Source: Burkholderiales bacterium (GTDB lineage Bacteria; Pseudomonadota; Gammaproteobacteria; Burkholderiales; Burkholderiaceae_F). Taken from it: a DNA stretch of 5,877 nucleotides. Shown piece by piece: positions 1-5,804 of the stretch. The position numbers and the translations under genes are program-made. The stretch spans positions 1-5,877 of the forward strand of contig JAJPXW010000370.1 in NCBI GenBank assembly GCA_021205255.1. The letters are read 5' to 3'. Position 1 is the first letter of the stretch. Each line of letters starts with the position of its first letter. The notes under the pieces are model-generated. The model ran no database searches. It was given only the letters and a program-made list of their open reading frames with translations, and had not been told where the DNA came from.

Positions 1-57
1 CCTCCACGCCGATGATAGTGGGTTGTATTTCCCGCGAAAGTAGGTAGTCTCCGGGTT
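1..57 (+). rRNA. rrf: 5S ribosomal RNA, 3' end (partial)
   Basis: The first bases match the 3' half of bacterial 5S rRNA. They contain the conserved CGCCGATGATAGTG stretch, a short G-rich/C-rich hairpin (GGGTTGTATTTCCC), GCGAAAGTAGG, and a final CCGGGTT that would pair with the missing 5' end. The 5' half lies outside the window, so this is the tail of a 5S gene and most likely of a complete 16S-23S-5S operon read on +. The exact 3' end (about 55-58) is estimated from the family, not seen. An intrinsic terminator follows within 15 bases, as expected for the last gene of an rRNA operon. Confidence 0.9.
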
Positions 58-70
58 GAAATATTGAAGG

Positions 71-111
71 TCCCTTGGAACTGTAAAAGGTTTCAAGGGA
101 TTTTTCTTTTT
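71..111 (+). terminator. Rho-independent terminator of the rRNA operon
   Basis: An 11-bp stem (TCCCTTGGAAC at 71-81 with GTTTCAAGGGA at 90-100, containing one G-U wobble) closes an 8-base loop. It is followed directly by a T-rich tract at 101-111 (TTTTTCTTTTT). Position and orientation fit termination of the 5S/rRNA transcript. Confidence 0.9.
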
Positions 112-143
112 GTCTGAAAGAAATTTTGGATTTCAACCGGTGG

Positions 144-164
144 CGATGCTGGATTTGAGCATCG
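144..164. repeat. Perfect 7-bp hairpin after the rRNA terminator
   Basis: CGATGCT (144-150) and AGCATCG (158-164) are exact inverted copies around a 7-base loop. No T-tract follows on +, so it is not a second intrinsic terminator in that direction. Its role is unknown. It could be an RNA processing or structural element in read-through RNA, or chance. The rest of the 112-265 gap shows no coding sequence or tRNA. Confidence 0.4.
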
Positions 165-265
165 AGGCTTCTGGCGCTTTATCATTCTGTTCGGCTTCTT
201 GGTCGGAATGAAACGGAATATTTCCATACAGTACTTTTTCTCCAATTTCCTTACAAACCAGGGCT

Positions 266-337
266 TATTTTCATTTGTCTTTCCTTAATTTGATTTCTTA
301 AAATGATTGCTACTTTTTGGAATGACAAATGAAAATA
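266..337 (+). promoter_or_regulatory. Long inverted repeat overlapping the lipoprotein RBS and start codon
   Basis: TATTTTCATTTGTC (266-279) is an exact inverted copy of GACAAATGAAAATA (324-337). After one T-T mismatch (280/323) pairing resumes with TTCC (281-284) against GGAA (319-322), leaving a 34-base loop. The right arm contains the lipoprotein start codon (329-331) and its only plausible Shine-Dalgarno bases (GGAA, 319-322). Any transcript starting upstream of 266 could therefore fold so that the whole initiation site is double-stranded. A transcript starting inside the loop would lack the left arm. The repeat is seen directly; the regulatory role is inference. Confidence 0.6.
275..304 (+). 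promoter_or_regulatory. Candidate sigma-70 promoter for the lipoprotein gene
   Basis: TTGTCT (275-280) is spaced 18 bases from TAAAAT (299-304). A start near 311 would give a leader of about 18 nt containing the weak SD TTTGGAA (316-322) before the ATG at 329. The match is moderate and the region is AT-rich, so chance is possible. The promoter lies inside the inverted repeat, so its transcript would escape the hairpin. Confidence 0.35.
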
Positions 338-838
338 TCAAAACTATTCCTTTGTGGAGCTCTCCTTTTATCCCTTGTCGCTTGCAACCATCCTGACTTT
401 ATCAAAGTTGGTGAATCTTATCAGCAAGTCATGGATCAACTTGGTTTCCCAGATTCAGAAACTAAGATGCCTGATGGAACCATCCGGGTTGTTTATTCCC
501 AACAACCAATGGGTCCACAAGTCTATGCTTTTATTTTTGGTCCAGATGGAAATTTGATTAAGAAGGAACAAATTCTCAAACAGAAATTCTTTATTGACAA
601 CATTAAGAAAGGTGTCATGGACCAGCAAGACATTGATAGGATGTTTGGCCGATATTGTGAAAAGCGACCAAATGCCCTGAGCGATTCTTATTCCTATATG
701 TATCGCTATGTGGAACAAGGAATGCCCATGGCCTTATATGTAGATTTTGATAACAAAACTGGCAAAGTGATTGATTGGGCCACAACTATTGATCCTTGGT
801 CTATTAAAGGAGACGGCGGAGATAAAGGCGATAGCTAA
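329..838 (+). CDS. Outer-membrane lipoprotein with two BamE/SmpA-like halves
   Basis: A 169-residue predicted lipoprotein. The N-terminus has Lys residues, a hydrophobic stretch (6-17) and a lipobox LVAC with Cys19 as the lipidated residue. Asn at +2 rather than Asp suggests sorting to the outer membrane. Residues 28-85 resemble the SmpA/OmlA (BamE) fold: GESYQQVMDQLGFPD, then a DG turn and alternating beta strands ending in FGPDGNLI. Residues 94-150 repeat the pattern (KGVMDQQDIDRMFG, then strands ending FDNKTGKVIDW), so the protein looks like a tandem of two such units. The tail (160-169) is Gly/Asp-rich. BamE itself is shorter and has one unit, so calling this bamE would overreach; the true role is unknown. 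The ATG at 329 has a weak SD (GGAA, 319-322). It is the first gene after an rRNA operon and convergent with the porin gene. Confidence 0.85.
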   Translation: MKISKLFLCGALLLSLVACNHPDFIKVGESYQQVMDQLGFPDSETKMPDGTIRVVYSQQPMGPQVYAFIFGPDGNLIKKEQILKQKFFIDNIKKGVMDQQDIDRMFGRYCEKRPNALSDSYSYMYRYVEQGMPMALYVDFDNKTGKVIDWATTIDPWSIKGDGGDKGDS

Positions 839-937
839 TCTTCTTCGGCTTTAACTATTCTTGAAAAGATTCCTCTTCTTAGCTTTTTTCCGTTGGCTTC
901 CTACAAAATTTTCTGTTTATTATTTCCAATTAACATT

Positions 938-967
938 AAGCCCCAAGAATTTAAATTCCTGGGGCTT
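938..967. terminator. Probable bidirectional terminator between lipoprotein and porin genes
   Basis: A 30-base near-perfect palindrome: AAGCCCCA (938-945) pairs with TGGGGCTT (960-967), and GAAT (947-950) with ATTC (955-958), with one A-C mismatch and a TTAA loop. It lies between two convergent genes, 99 bases past the lipoprotein stop and 39 bases past the porin stop. The T-tracts are poor on both sides (CTTTCAAGTT on +, CTTAATGTTAATT on -), so efficiency is uncertain, but position and GC-rich stem base fit a shared terminator. Confidence 0.65.
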
Positions 968-1006
968 TCAAGTTAAACGTTATCTAGAAGTGGTTTCAGG
1001 CGTAGA

Positions 1007-2113
1007 TTAGAAGCTATGTCTGATACCTGCATAGAGCTGGAAGCCGTTGTAAATCGTATCCTGGCTGCTTGTGAATTCGTATGTCTTCCAAAGCTTTGAA
1101 GATCCAGTATATGCTGCAAATGCTTTAAGAGCTGTTCTCTTGCTAAGAGGATAGATGTATCCTAGGTCTACGTTCCAAGCCCTAAATTTGTTGGAATCAT
1201 ATCCATTAGCACCACTGTAGGAATAATTTGTATTCTTGCCCCAAATGTAGCGAACACCAATCATGAAGTCACCGCCGCCGGCATCAACCTTTGCACTCAG
1301 ACCGAACATATTGCTTTGCTGTCCGTCTTTGGTGTGATCCCACTGGTAAGCAAACATCGGTGTCCAAGAACCGCAGTCATATTCGAAACCGAAGTTAATT
1401 ACATTCTGGTCTCTCTTTGGAAAACCAGTTTGACCGTCTGTATTAAATCCTGGTCTGAATCCTTTCCAGTCAACATTTTCATAAATCAAGCTGGATTTGA
1501 TGTTGTTGGCTTCGTAAATGGCACCAATACCATAGTAGTGAGTGTTATGAGACCACTGTTCTGTGTCTGTACCAATTCCGTTACCATACATCAAGCTGAG
1601 TTTGAATCCACCAAAATCAGGTGTCTGATAAGAAACTGTATTGTTGATACGGGCGAAGTTATTTCCGTATGTTGTCCAAGCACCAGCTCCGAATCCAGTT
1701 CCGAATACCCAGCCTGTCAGGATTGCGCGGGATTGAGCGAATGATAATGCACCTGTACGGCCCATTGCGAAGCTACCCCAATCATCACCTTGTGCATAAA
1801 GGATGGACTCACGAGTAAAGCCAGAGTTACCAGTTCCATAAGAACCATTGGCTACTGTGCCGTCATCGATAGCAAATCCCTGTTCAAGGATAAATCCAAC
1901 AGCATTACCGCCACCAAGGTCTTCAATACCACGAATACCCCAACGAGAACCCTGGTCAAAGCCAGACTTTAATTGGACTGAAGCAGCAGCTTTACTGTTC
2001 TTCTGAACCAAAACACCTTCCTCAATCAAGCCATAGAGGGTTACTGAAGATTCAGCATAGGCAAATGCACAGAATGCACCTAACACCCCTAGAGCTACTA
2101 GTGATTTTTTCAT
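1007..2113 (-). CDS. Gram-negative general porin (Burkholderiales type)
   Basis: A 368-residue precursor of a trimeric outer-membrane general porin, which lets small hydrophilic solutes diffuse across the outer membrane. Residues 1-20 are a signal peptide, with probable cleavage after AYA (20) before ESSVTLYGLIEEG, the usual first strand. SRWGIRGIEDLGGGNAVGFILEQGF (56-80) and DWGSFAMGRT (111-120) are typical family segments. RINNTVSYQTPDFGGF (155-170) is the strand after the constriction loop, and the protein ends in Phe (GIRHSF) for BAM recognition. Length is normal for a 16-strand porin. The ATG at 2113 is chosen because TGGAGA (2119-2124) sits at SD distance; the in-frame GTG at 2125 overlaps that SD and would add four residues before a normal signal peptide. 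Substrate selectivity cannot be read from the sequence. A long, structured upstream region suggests regulation. Confidence 0.93.
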   Translation of the reverse strand: MKKSLVALGVLGAFCAFAYAESSVTLYGLIEEGVLVQKNSKAAASVQLKSGFDQGSRWGIRGIEDLGGGNAVGFILEQGFAIDDGTVANGSYGTGNSGFTRESILYAQGDDWGSFAMGRTGALSFAQSRAILTGWVFGTGFGAGAWTTYGNNFARINNTVSYQTPDFGGFKLSLMYGNGIGTDTEQWSHNTHYYGIGAIYEANNIKSSLIYENVDWKGFRPGFNTDGQTGFPKRDQNVINFGFEYDCGSWTPMFAYQWDHTKDGQQSNMFGLSAKVDAGGGDFMIGVRYIWGKNTNYSYSGANGYDSNKFRAWNVDLGYIYPLSKRTALKAFAAYTGSSKLWKTYEFTSSQDTIYNGFQLYAGIRHSF

Positions 2114-2118
2114 TTTTA

Positions 2119-2124
2119 TCTCCA
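2119..2124 (-). promoter_or_regulatory. Ribosome binding site of the porin gene
   Basis: Read on -, TGGAGA lies 5 bases before the ATG at 2113. It is the clearest Shine-Dalgarno among the genes of the window and decides between the ATG at 2113 and the GTG at 2125, which overlaps the SD itself. Confidence 0.8.
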
Positions 2125-2175
2125 CTTGGTTTGGCGATTCAATTACTCAAACCGCCTTTATTTATTCGACATGCA

Positions 2176-2196
2176 GTCAGTTTAGTAAAAACTGAC
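2176..2196 (-). promoter_or_regulatory. Perfect 8-bp dyad in the porin leader
   Basis: GTCAGTTT (2176-2183) and AAACTGAC (2189-2196) are exact inverted copies around a 5-base loop; beyond one mismatch, GC (2173-2174) and GC (2198-2199) also pair. It lies 63 bases upstream of the porin ATG, so it could be a leader RNA stem or an operator for a dimeric regulator. No T-run follows on -, so it is not an intrinsic terminator. Confidence 0.5.
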
Positions 2197-2202
2197 AGCT
2201 TT

Positions 2203-2262
2203 GCAACAAATATGTGTGGGATAACCCCCAATAAAGTGGTAAAAGTGCAACAAAGCAACAAA
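2203..2262 (-). repeat. Three direct copies of TTTGTTGC upstream of the porin
   Basis: Read on -, TTTGTTGC occurs at 2262-2255, 2254-2247 (immediately tandem) and 2210-2203. The last two copies share a ninth base (TTTGTTGCA). All lie upstream of the porin and in its reading direction. Repeated octamers at this place suggest a protein or small-RNA contact site, but the region is AT-rich and the function is not known. Confidence 0.45.
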
Positions 2263-2320
2263 AAAATTTGTGGTTGTTTCTTCCTTACAACAAGCAGTGG
2301 GGCAGTAAAGAAGATTGTCC

Positions 2321-2349
2321 TTATTGGATTGTGAGTCACATCCTATAAG
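2321..2349 (+). promoter_or_regulatory. Candidate promoter toward the helicase
   Basis: TTATTG (2321-2326), a 17-base spacer and TATAAG (2344-2349) form a reasonable sigma-70 match on +. A start near 2356 would give a helicase leader of about 220 nt. The spacer carries the palindrome at 2330-2340. Only the pattern supports it. Confidence 0.3.
2330..2340. promoter_or_regulatory. TGTGAGTCACA palindrome, candidate operator
   Basis: An 11-base odd palindrome with a central G. It sits in the spacer of the + promoter candidate and at the expected start site of the - promoter candidate. Its core TGAGTCAC recurs at 2529-2536, one base before another -10-like hexamer. No regulator is assigned: it lacks the 6-base spacer of a CRP site. 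Confidence 0.35.
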
Positions 2350-2371
2350 GCTTTTCCTTTATATTCAATAA
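2342..2371 (-). promoter_or_regulatory. Candidate promoter toward the porin
   Basis: Read on -, TTATTG (2371-2366), an 18-base spacer and TATAGG (2347-2342). A start near 2335 would give a porin leader of about 220 nt that includes the repeats and the dyad. Its -10 shares the bases TATA (2344-2347) with the opposed + candidate. Support is by pattern only. Confidence 0.3.
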
Positions 2372-2515
2372 GTTTCAGATATTTCTGTTATGTTTTATCT
2401 TAGGATTAGACAGGTTTGGATCTATTCTTTTTTCTTTCCCACTAAAGATGAACACTAACTTTTTGAATTTGAAAAGTAGGAAGAGACCCTTTTTGGGTTG
2501 TAATTCTTTCTAACA

Positions 2516-2554
2516 CAGAGCGCTGACCTGAGTCACGTAAAATAGCGCTTTCTG
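2516..2554 (+). promoter_or_regulatory. Stem-loop with embedded -10-like sequence before the helicase
   Basis: CAGA-GCGCT (2516-2524) pairs with AGCGC-TT-TCTG (2544-2554) with two bulged T residues. Inside, TGAC (2524-2527) and GTCA (2532-2535) can form a smaller hairpin. The loop contains TGAGTCAC (2529-2536) and TAAAAT (2538-2543), a possible -10 without a good -35. It ends 23 bases before the helicase start, so it could be an operator-promoter or a leader structure. Confidence 0.4.
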
Positions 2555-2577
2555 CCTCGATCTCCCCTAATTATTTC

Positions 2578-4593
2578 ATGAGAAAAACCTTTGAAGAAAA
2601 AGTGGCGCGACAGTTTGCGCAAGGATCAGCGCTTGCTAAAGCTACAACTGGATATGTGCCTAGGCCATCTCAAATTGAATTTGCTAAAGCCGTTGCGAAC
2701 GCTTTTGAAAATAAAAGCTCCCTTATTGCAGAAGCTGGAACAGGAACAGGTAAAACCTTTGCTTATCTTGTTCCGGCTTTGATGTTTGGAGGAAAGGGTC
2801 TCGTATCAACAGCTGCCATGACTTTGCAGGAGCAACTTTATTACAAGGACATTCCGGCCGTTGTTAAATCTCTAGGCCTTGGAGCAAAAGTTGCGCTACT
2901 TAAAGGGAGAGCTAATTACATTTGTCTTAATAGACTAGCCACAGCTATGGGAGAAAATGTGGCAAGAAGCAGACAAGAAGTTACTCATATCCAAGAGATT
3001 AACAAATTTGCAAAGATAACTAAAACAGGGGATAGAAGTGACGTCAGTAACGTTCCCGAAAACTCTGGCATTTGGAGATGGGTAACCAGTACGAAGGAGA
3101 CATGTCTAGGTCAGAATTGCCCTGCTCATGATCAATGCTTTGTCTTCAAAGCTAGAGATAAAGCAAGGGAAGCCGACATTCTGGTTATTAACCATCATCT
3201 TTTCCTAGCCGACATGGCTTTAAAAGACGAAGAGTATGCAGATTTTCTCCCGGATTTTGACTTGGTGATTTTTGACGAAGCTCATCAACTTCCTTCTATA
3301 GCTACAGATTTTTTTGCTGATACTCTTAGTCTTGTAGAAGTTAGAAGCCTGGCCGATGAATTAATGGTTCTGGGTCTACGAAAATTGCCTTCTCAGACAG
3401 GATGGAAAAAACTTTCCGAGTCAGTAAAGAACCGCTGTTCCGATATACGACAAAAATTCAAAAATCTAGGAGTTGCAGACGATTTCCGGGGAGAGCTGCG
3501 CAATTTTGCTTCTGTGCATCTGATTGCAGATCCTCTGGGCAAGCTCGAAGAGGCTATAAAAGGATTGGTTAGCCAGTTGGAGTCTTTAAGGAAATCTGAT
3601 GAGGAAGTTAGTCAGGGCTTGATAAGCGCAGATGAAATTCTCGACAAAGTCGACTATTGGAAAGGTCTCTGTGAGAAAGGAAAAGAAAAAGAAGAAGAGA
3701 GCTCAAATTTAGTAACGGCTGAAACTATCAAGTGGTTTGCTCTTTCTCCAAAAGGGTTGGTCTTTTCAGAGACTCCTCTTAATAACTCCAAAGGGTTTAA
3801 AGACTTTAGAGAAAAACAAGGGAAACCATGGATTTTGACTTCTGCAACTTTGTCAGTCGATCATCGCTTCAACCATTTCCAAGAAGAGATGGGATTGCAA
3901 AATGTCAAGGCAAAATCTTGGGATAGCCCGTTTAGTTTCAGTTCCCAAGGAATGCTTTACATACCTTCCAAAATGGTTGAACCTAATGACCCATCCTTTC
4001 CAGAAAAAGTAGCAAAAGCGGCATGGCCGCTTATTAAGGAATTCCTAGGTAAGACTTTCATTCTCTGTACAACTTTAAGAGCTATGGATAGGATTGCCGA
4101 TGATCTTCGAATGAGAATTGATGAATCCGGATTGTCTATCAGTGTGTTAGTCCAGAATGAACTACCTAAACAGGAATTAATAAGAAGATTTCGAGAAGAT
4201 GGAAAGTCAATCCTTGTTGGATCAATGAGCTTTTGGGAAGGAGTCGATATAAAAGGTGAGACATTATCACTTGTTGTCATTGACAAGATCCCTTTTGCTC
4301 CACCGGATGACCCAGTGTTTAAAGGTAAGTCTGAACGGCTAAGAGCGGAAAACAGAAGCCCTTTTATGGAATATGCTTTGCCAGAAGCTATCACTCACTT
4401 AAAACAAGGCGCAGGACGGTTGATACGAGACAGTACGGACACCGGCGTTTTGATGATCTGTGACGTTAGAATCCTTAATAAACGCTATGGAGAAATAATC
4501 TGGCGTTCGTTACCTGATTTTGCTCGCACAAAAGATGAAAGAATTGTTCTGGATTTCATTCACGCCATTAAGTCAGAAAGGGAAGGTCAATAA
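2578..4593 (+). CDS. yoaA: ATP-dependent DNA helicase, YoaA/DinG family (XPD-like, 4Fe-4S)
   Basis: A complete 671-residue superfamily 2 helicase of the XPD/Rad3 group, expected to unwind DNA 5'-3' in damage tolerance; E. coli YoaA works with the polymerase clamp-loader subunit HolC. The order is canonical: Q-motif-like PRPSQ (28-32), Walker A AGTGTGKT (53-60), four Cys for an iron-sulfur cluster (116, 176, 181, 187; TCLGQNCPAHDQC), NHHLFLADM (205-213), DEAH (233-236), SAT (422-424), SFWEGVDIKG (551-560) and motif VI QGAGRLIR (610-617). The N-terminus (GSALAKATTGYVPRPSQ) and FeS region follow YoaA more than DinG. It is slightly longer than E. coli YoaA (about 636), partly through a Lys/Glu-rich insert (367-376). 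No in-frame start exists upstream before the stop at 2524, yet the ATG at 2578 has no Shine-Dalgarno. Its neighbours are unrelated envelope genes and it appears monocistronic. Confidence 0.93.
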   Translation: MRKTFEEKVARQFAQGSALAKATTGYVPRPSQIEFAKAVANAFENKSSLIAEAGTGTGKTFAYLVPALMFGGKGLVSTAAMTLQEQLYYKDIPAVVKSLGLGAKVALLKGRANYICLNRLATAMGENVARSRQEVTHIQEINKFAKITKTGDRSDVSNVPENSGIWRWVTSTKETCLGQNCPAHDQCFVFKARDKAREADILVINHHLFLADMALKDEEYADFLPDFDLVIFDEAHQLPSIATDFFADTLSLVEVRSLADELMVLGLRKLPSQTGWKKLSESVKNRCSDIRQKFKNLGVADDFRGELRNFASVHLIADPLGKLEEAIKGLVSQLESLRKSDEEVSQGLISADEILDKVDYWKGLCEKGKEKEEESSNLVTAETIKWFALSPKGLVFSETPLNNSKGFKDFREKQGKPWILTSATLSVDHRFNHFQEEMGLQNVKAKSWDSPFSFSSQGMLYIPSKMVEPNDPSFPEKVAKAAWPLIKEFLGKTFILCTTLRAMDRIADDLRMRIDESGLSISVLVQNELPKQELIRRFREDGKSILVGSMSFWEGVDIKGETLSLVVIDKIPFAPPDDPVFKGKSERLRAENRSPFMEYALPEAITHLKQGAGRLIRDSTDTGVLMICDVRILNKRYGEIIWRSLPDFARTKDERIVLDFIHAIKSEREGQ

Positions 4594-4664
4594 GTCTCTA
4601 CTTTGACTTCGCAGGTATTGCACTAAGAAACTCAAGGTTTGGCTTCCAAGCGATCCTTGGCAGG

Positions 4665-5804
4665 TTAAAAGGAATGCTTCACTCCAATGTGAACTGCATA
4701 ACCGTTAGTGCTTGAACTTGGACCGCCAAAGAGATTTGAAAATCCTTCACTATTGTGGTAGAGCTTATTGCCAGCTGTGTAGCCTGCAGAACCATACCAA
4801 GTGGTTTGCTTTCCGATTGGATGGGAATAAGAAAGGTTGAGACTGAATAATCCGTATTTATCATCGACAAATTCCGCATAGCGATCGGTGAAGTCGGATT
4901 TGTCTCGATAGATACCATTTAATCTACCGACTATATAGCTCACTCCAATGTTGAAACTTCCTCCAGCTAATGGAATATCTGCTGATACTCCTTTCGTTGG
5001 CGAGGAAGGATCTAGCGGTTCATCAGCTTGAAAGCCTATTTGAGAGTCGACTGAGTTCAACTCATAGCCTGTCCCAAAACTAATGTTTGCTAGGGGCTTT
5101 GTATTATTTGAAGTAAAAGAATTAAATGGCATGGCTATGCTAGCAAGAGAATTCTTTTGTTCGAGACTTCCTTTGGAACGAAAGTTAGAAGCAGTCAGAC
5201 TAGCTGGAGTCGAACTAGTTTTAATACCGTAGGAAGTAGGGGCATTAGTTTTTGAAAATGTCTTCTTTAACCATCCTATGATTGGCAAGGAGCTTGGTTT
5301 TTCATCCTTTTCAAGCAAGCTGTAAGAAAGCTTTGAACTAATTGGATACTCATTGTCGAAATCGTACACATCTTCGTCAACGTCATCAGGATCGATCGAA
5401 TACTCCAAACTCTTTCCGTTACTATCCCAAGCTCTGTTGTCAAAAGAACTCAAAGAAGATAATTTTTTATTGAGCATTGAGTCGGAGCCGAAAGACTCTA
5501 GATTAGTAATGCCATATCTATCACCTGCACTGGTGTTTAGAAGAGGCTGGTTAATCAGAGAGCTTCTGGTATTGCCTAAAGAAGACTTAGTTTGTGAAAT
5601 AGGCTCTATTGTTTTTGATTGTTGTGATGAATCCTTCTGAGTTGGCTTGGCTACAGAATTTTTTGCTGTAGTGGTCTTAGACTTAGTCGAGGATTTCTTT
5701 AATTGGCCGGTCTTTACACTTTCATCATTGCTAGGCTTAGCTTCTACTGTTACCAAGATAGATAAAGCCCCGACTATAACTAAAGTTAAAAGATGCCTAG
5801 CCAT
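4665..5804 (-). CDS. Secreted protein: long polar N-terminal region plus porin-like C-terminal beta segment
   Basis: A 379-residue predicted exported protein of unknown function. Residues 1-22 form a signal peptide (hydrophobic LLTLVIVGALSILV, probable cleavage after VEA). About 215 residues follow that are rich in Ser, Thr, Lys, Asn and Gln with little predicted order, including an acidic patch (DPDDVDEDVYDFDNEYP, 138-154). From about residue 239 the sequence aligns with the porin at 1007-2113: ISFGTGY with INFGFEY, AGGSFNIGVSYIVGR with GGGDFMIGVRYIWGK, LNLSYSHPIGKQT with VDLGYIYPLSKRT, ending IGVKHSF with AGIRHSF. That is about 140 residues, roughly six strands, with the outer-membrane C-terminal Phe; the earlier porin strands and constriction loop are not recognisable. 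The ATG at 5804 is chosen; an in-frame TTG at 5813 would add three residues. Neither has a strong SD. It is convergent with the helicase, and the 71-bp gap lacks a clear terminator (only a 5-bp stem at 4646-4660). Confidence 0.75.
   Translation of the reverse strand: MARHLLTLVIVGALSILVTVEAKPSNDESVKTGQLKKSSTKSKTTTAKNSVAKPTQKDSSQQSKTIEPISQTKSSLGNTRSSLINQPLLNTSAGDRYGITNLESFGSDSMLNKKLSSLSSFDNRAWDSNGKSLEYSIDPDDVDEDVYDFDNEYPISSKLSYSLLEKDEKPSSLPIIGWLKKTFSKTNAPTSYGIKTSSTPASLTASNFRSKGSLEQKNSLASIAMPFNSFTSNNTKPLANISFGTGYELNSVDSQIGFQADEPLDPSSPTKGVSADIPLAGGSFNIGVSYIVGRLNGIYRDKSDFTDRYAEFVDDKYGLFSLNLSYSHPIGKQTTWYGSAGYTAGNKLYHNSEGFSNLFGGPSSSTNGYAVHIGVKHSF

Larger units (their letters stand above)
2114..2577. 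other. 464-bp divergent intergenic region, regulatory
   Basis: No convincing gene was found here between the divergent porin and helicase genes. It holds, left to right: the porin RBS, an 8-bp dyad (2176-2196), three copies of GCAACAAA (2203-2262), overlapping opposed promoter candidates around a TGTGAGTCACA palindrome (2321-2371), a small ACCC-TTTTT-GGGT hairpin (2486-2498), and a stem-loop close to the helicase start (2516-2554). The length is unusual for a compact genome and suggests long leaders or several regulatory sites for one or both genes. Confidence 0.6.

Noticed and set aside
266..337. Tiny transposon-like element bounded by terminal inverted repeats.
   Set aside because: There is no target-site duplication at the flanks (GGCT against TCAA), and the right arm contains the gene start and the first codons of a normal lipoprotein signal.
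1316..1744. A 142-codon + strand frame inside the porin gene.
   Set aside because: Antisense shadow of a clearly recognised porin, with no signal, domain or RBS.
2114..2125. Start of the porin at the in-frame GTG at 2125.
   Set aside because: The GTG overlaps the SD that serves the ATG at 2113, and the ATG gives a standard MKK signal peptide.
2219..2228. DnaA box in the - strand sequence GGGTTATCCCACA.
   Set aside because: An extra C breaks the TTATCCACA nonamer, there is no cluster of boxes, and there are no origin genes nearby.
2139..2339. A 66-codon reading frame on - upstream of the porin.
   Set aside because: It would start at a GTG with no properly spaced RBS, has no recognisable family features, and covers the repeats and dyad that look regulatory.
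2330..2340. CRP/FNR binding site.
   Set aside because: The half-sites TGTGA and TCACA are separated by only one base, not the 6-base spacer of CRP, and it does not match the FNR TTGAT-N4-ATCAA form.
2486..2498. Terminator hairpin ACCC-TTTTT-GGGT.
   Set aside because: The stem is only 4 bp and no T-tract follows on either strand.
3957..4394. A 145-codon - strand frame inside the helicase gene.
   Set aside because: Antisense shadow of the conserved C-terminal helicase domain.
5353..5640. A 95-codon + strand frame opposite the polar region of the porin-like protein.
   Set aside because: The Ser-rich translation mirrors low-complexity coding on the other strand; there is no RBS or domain.
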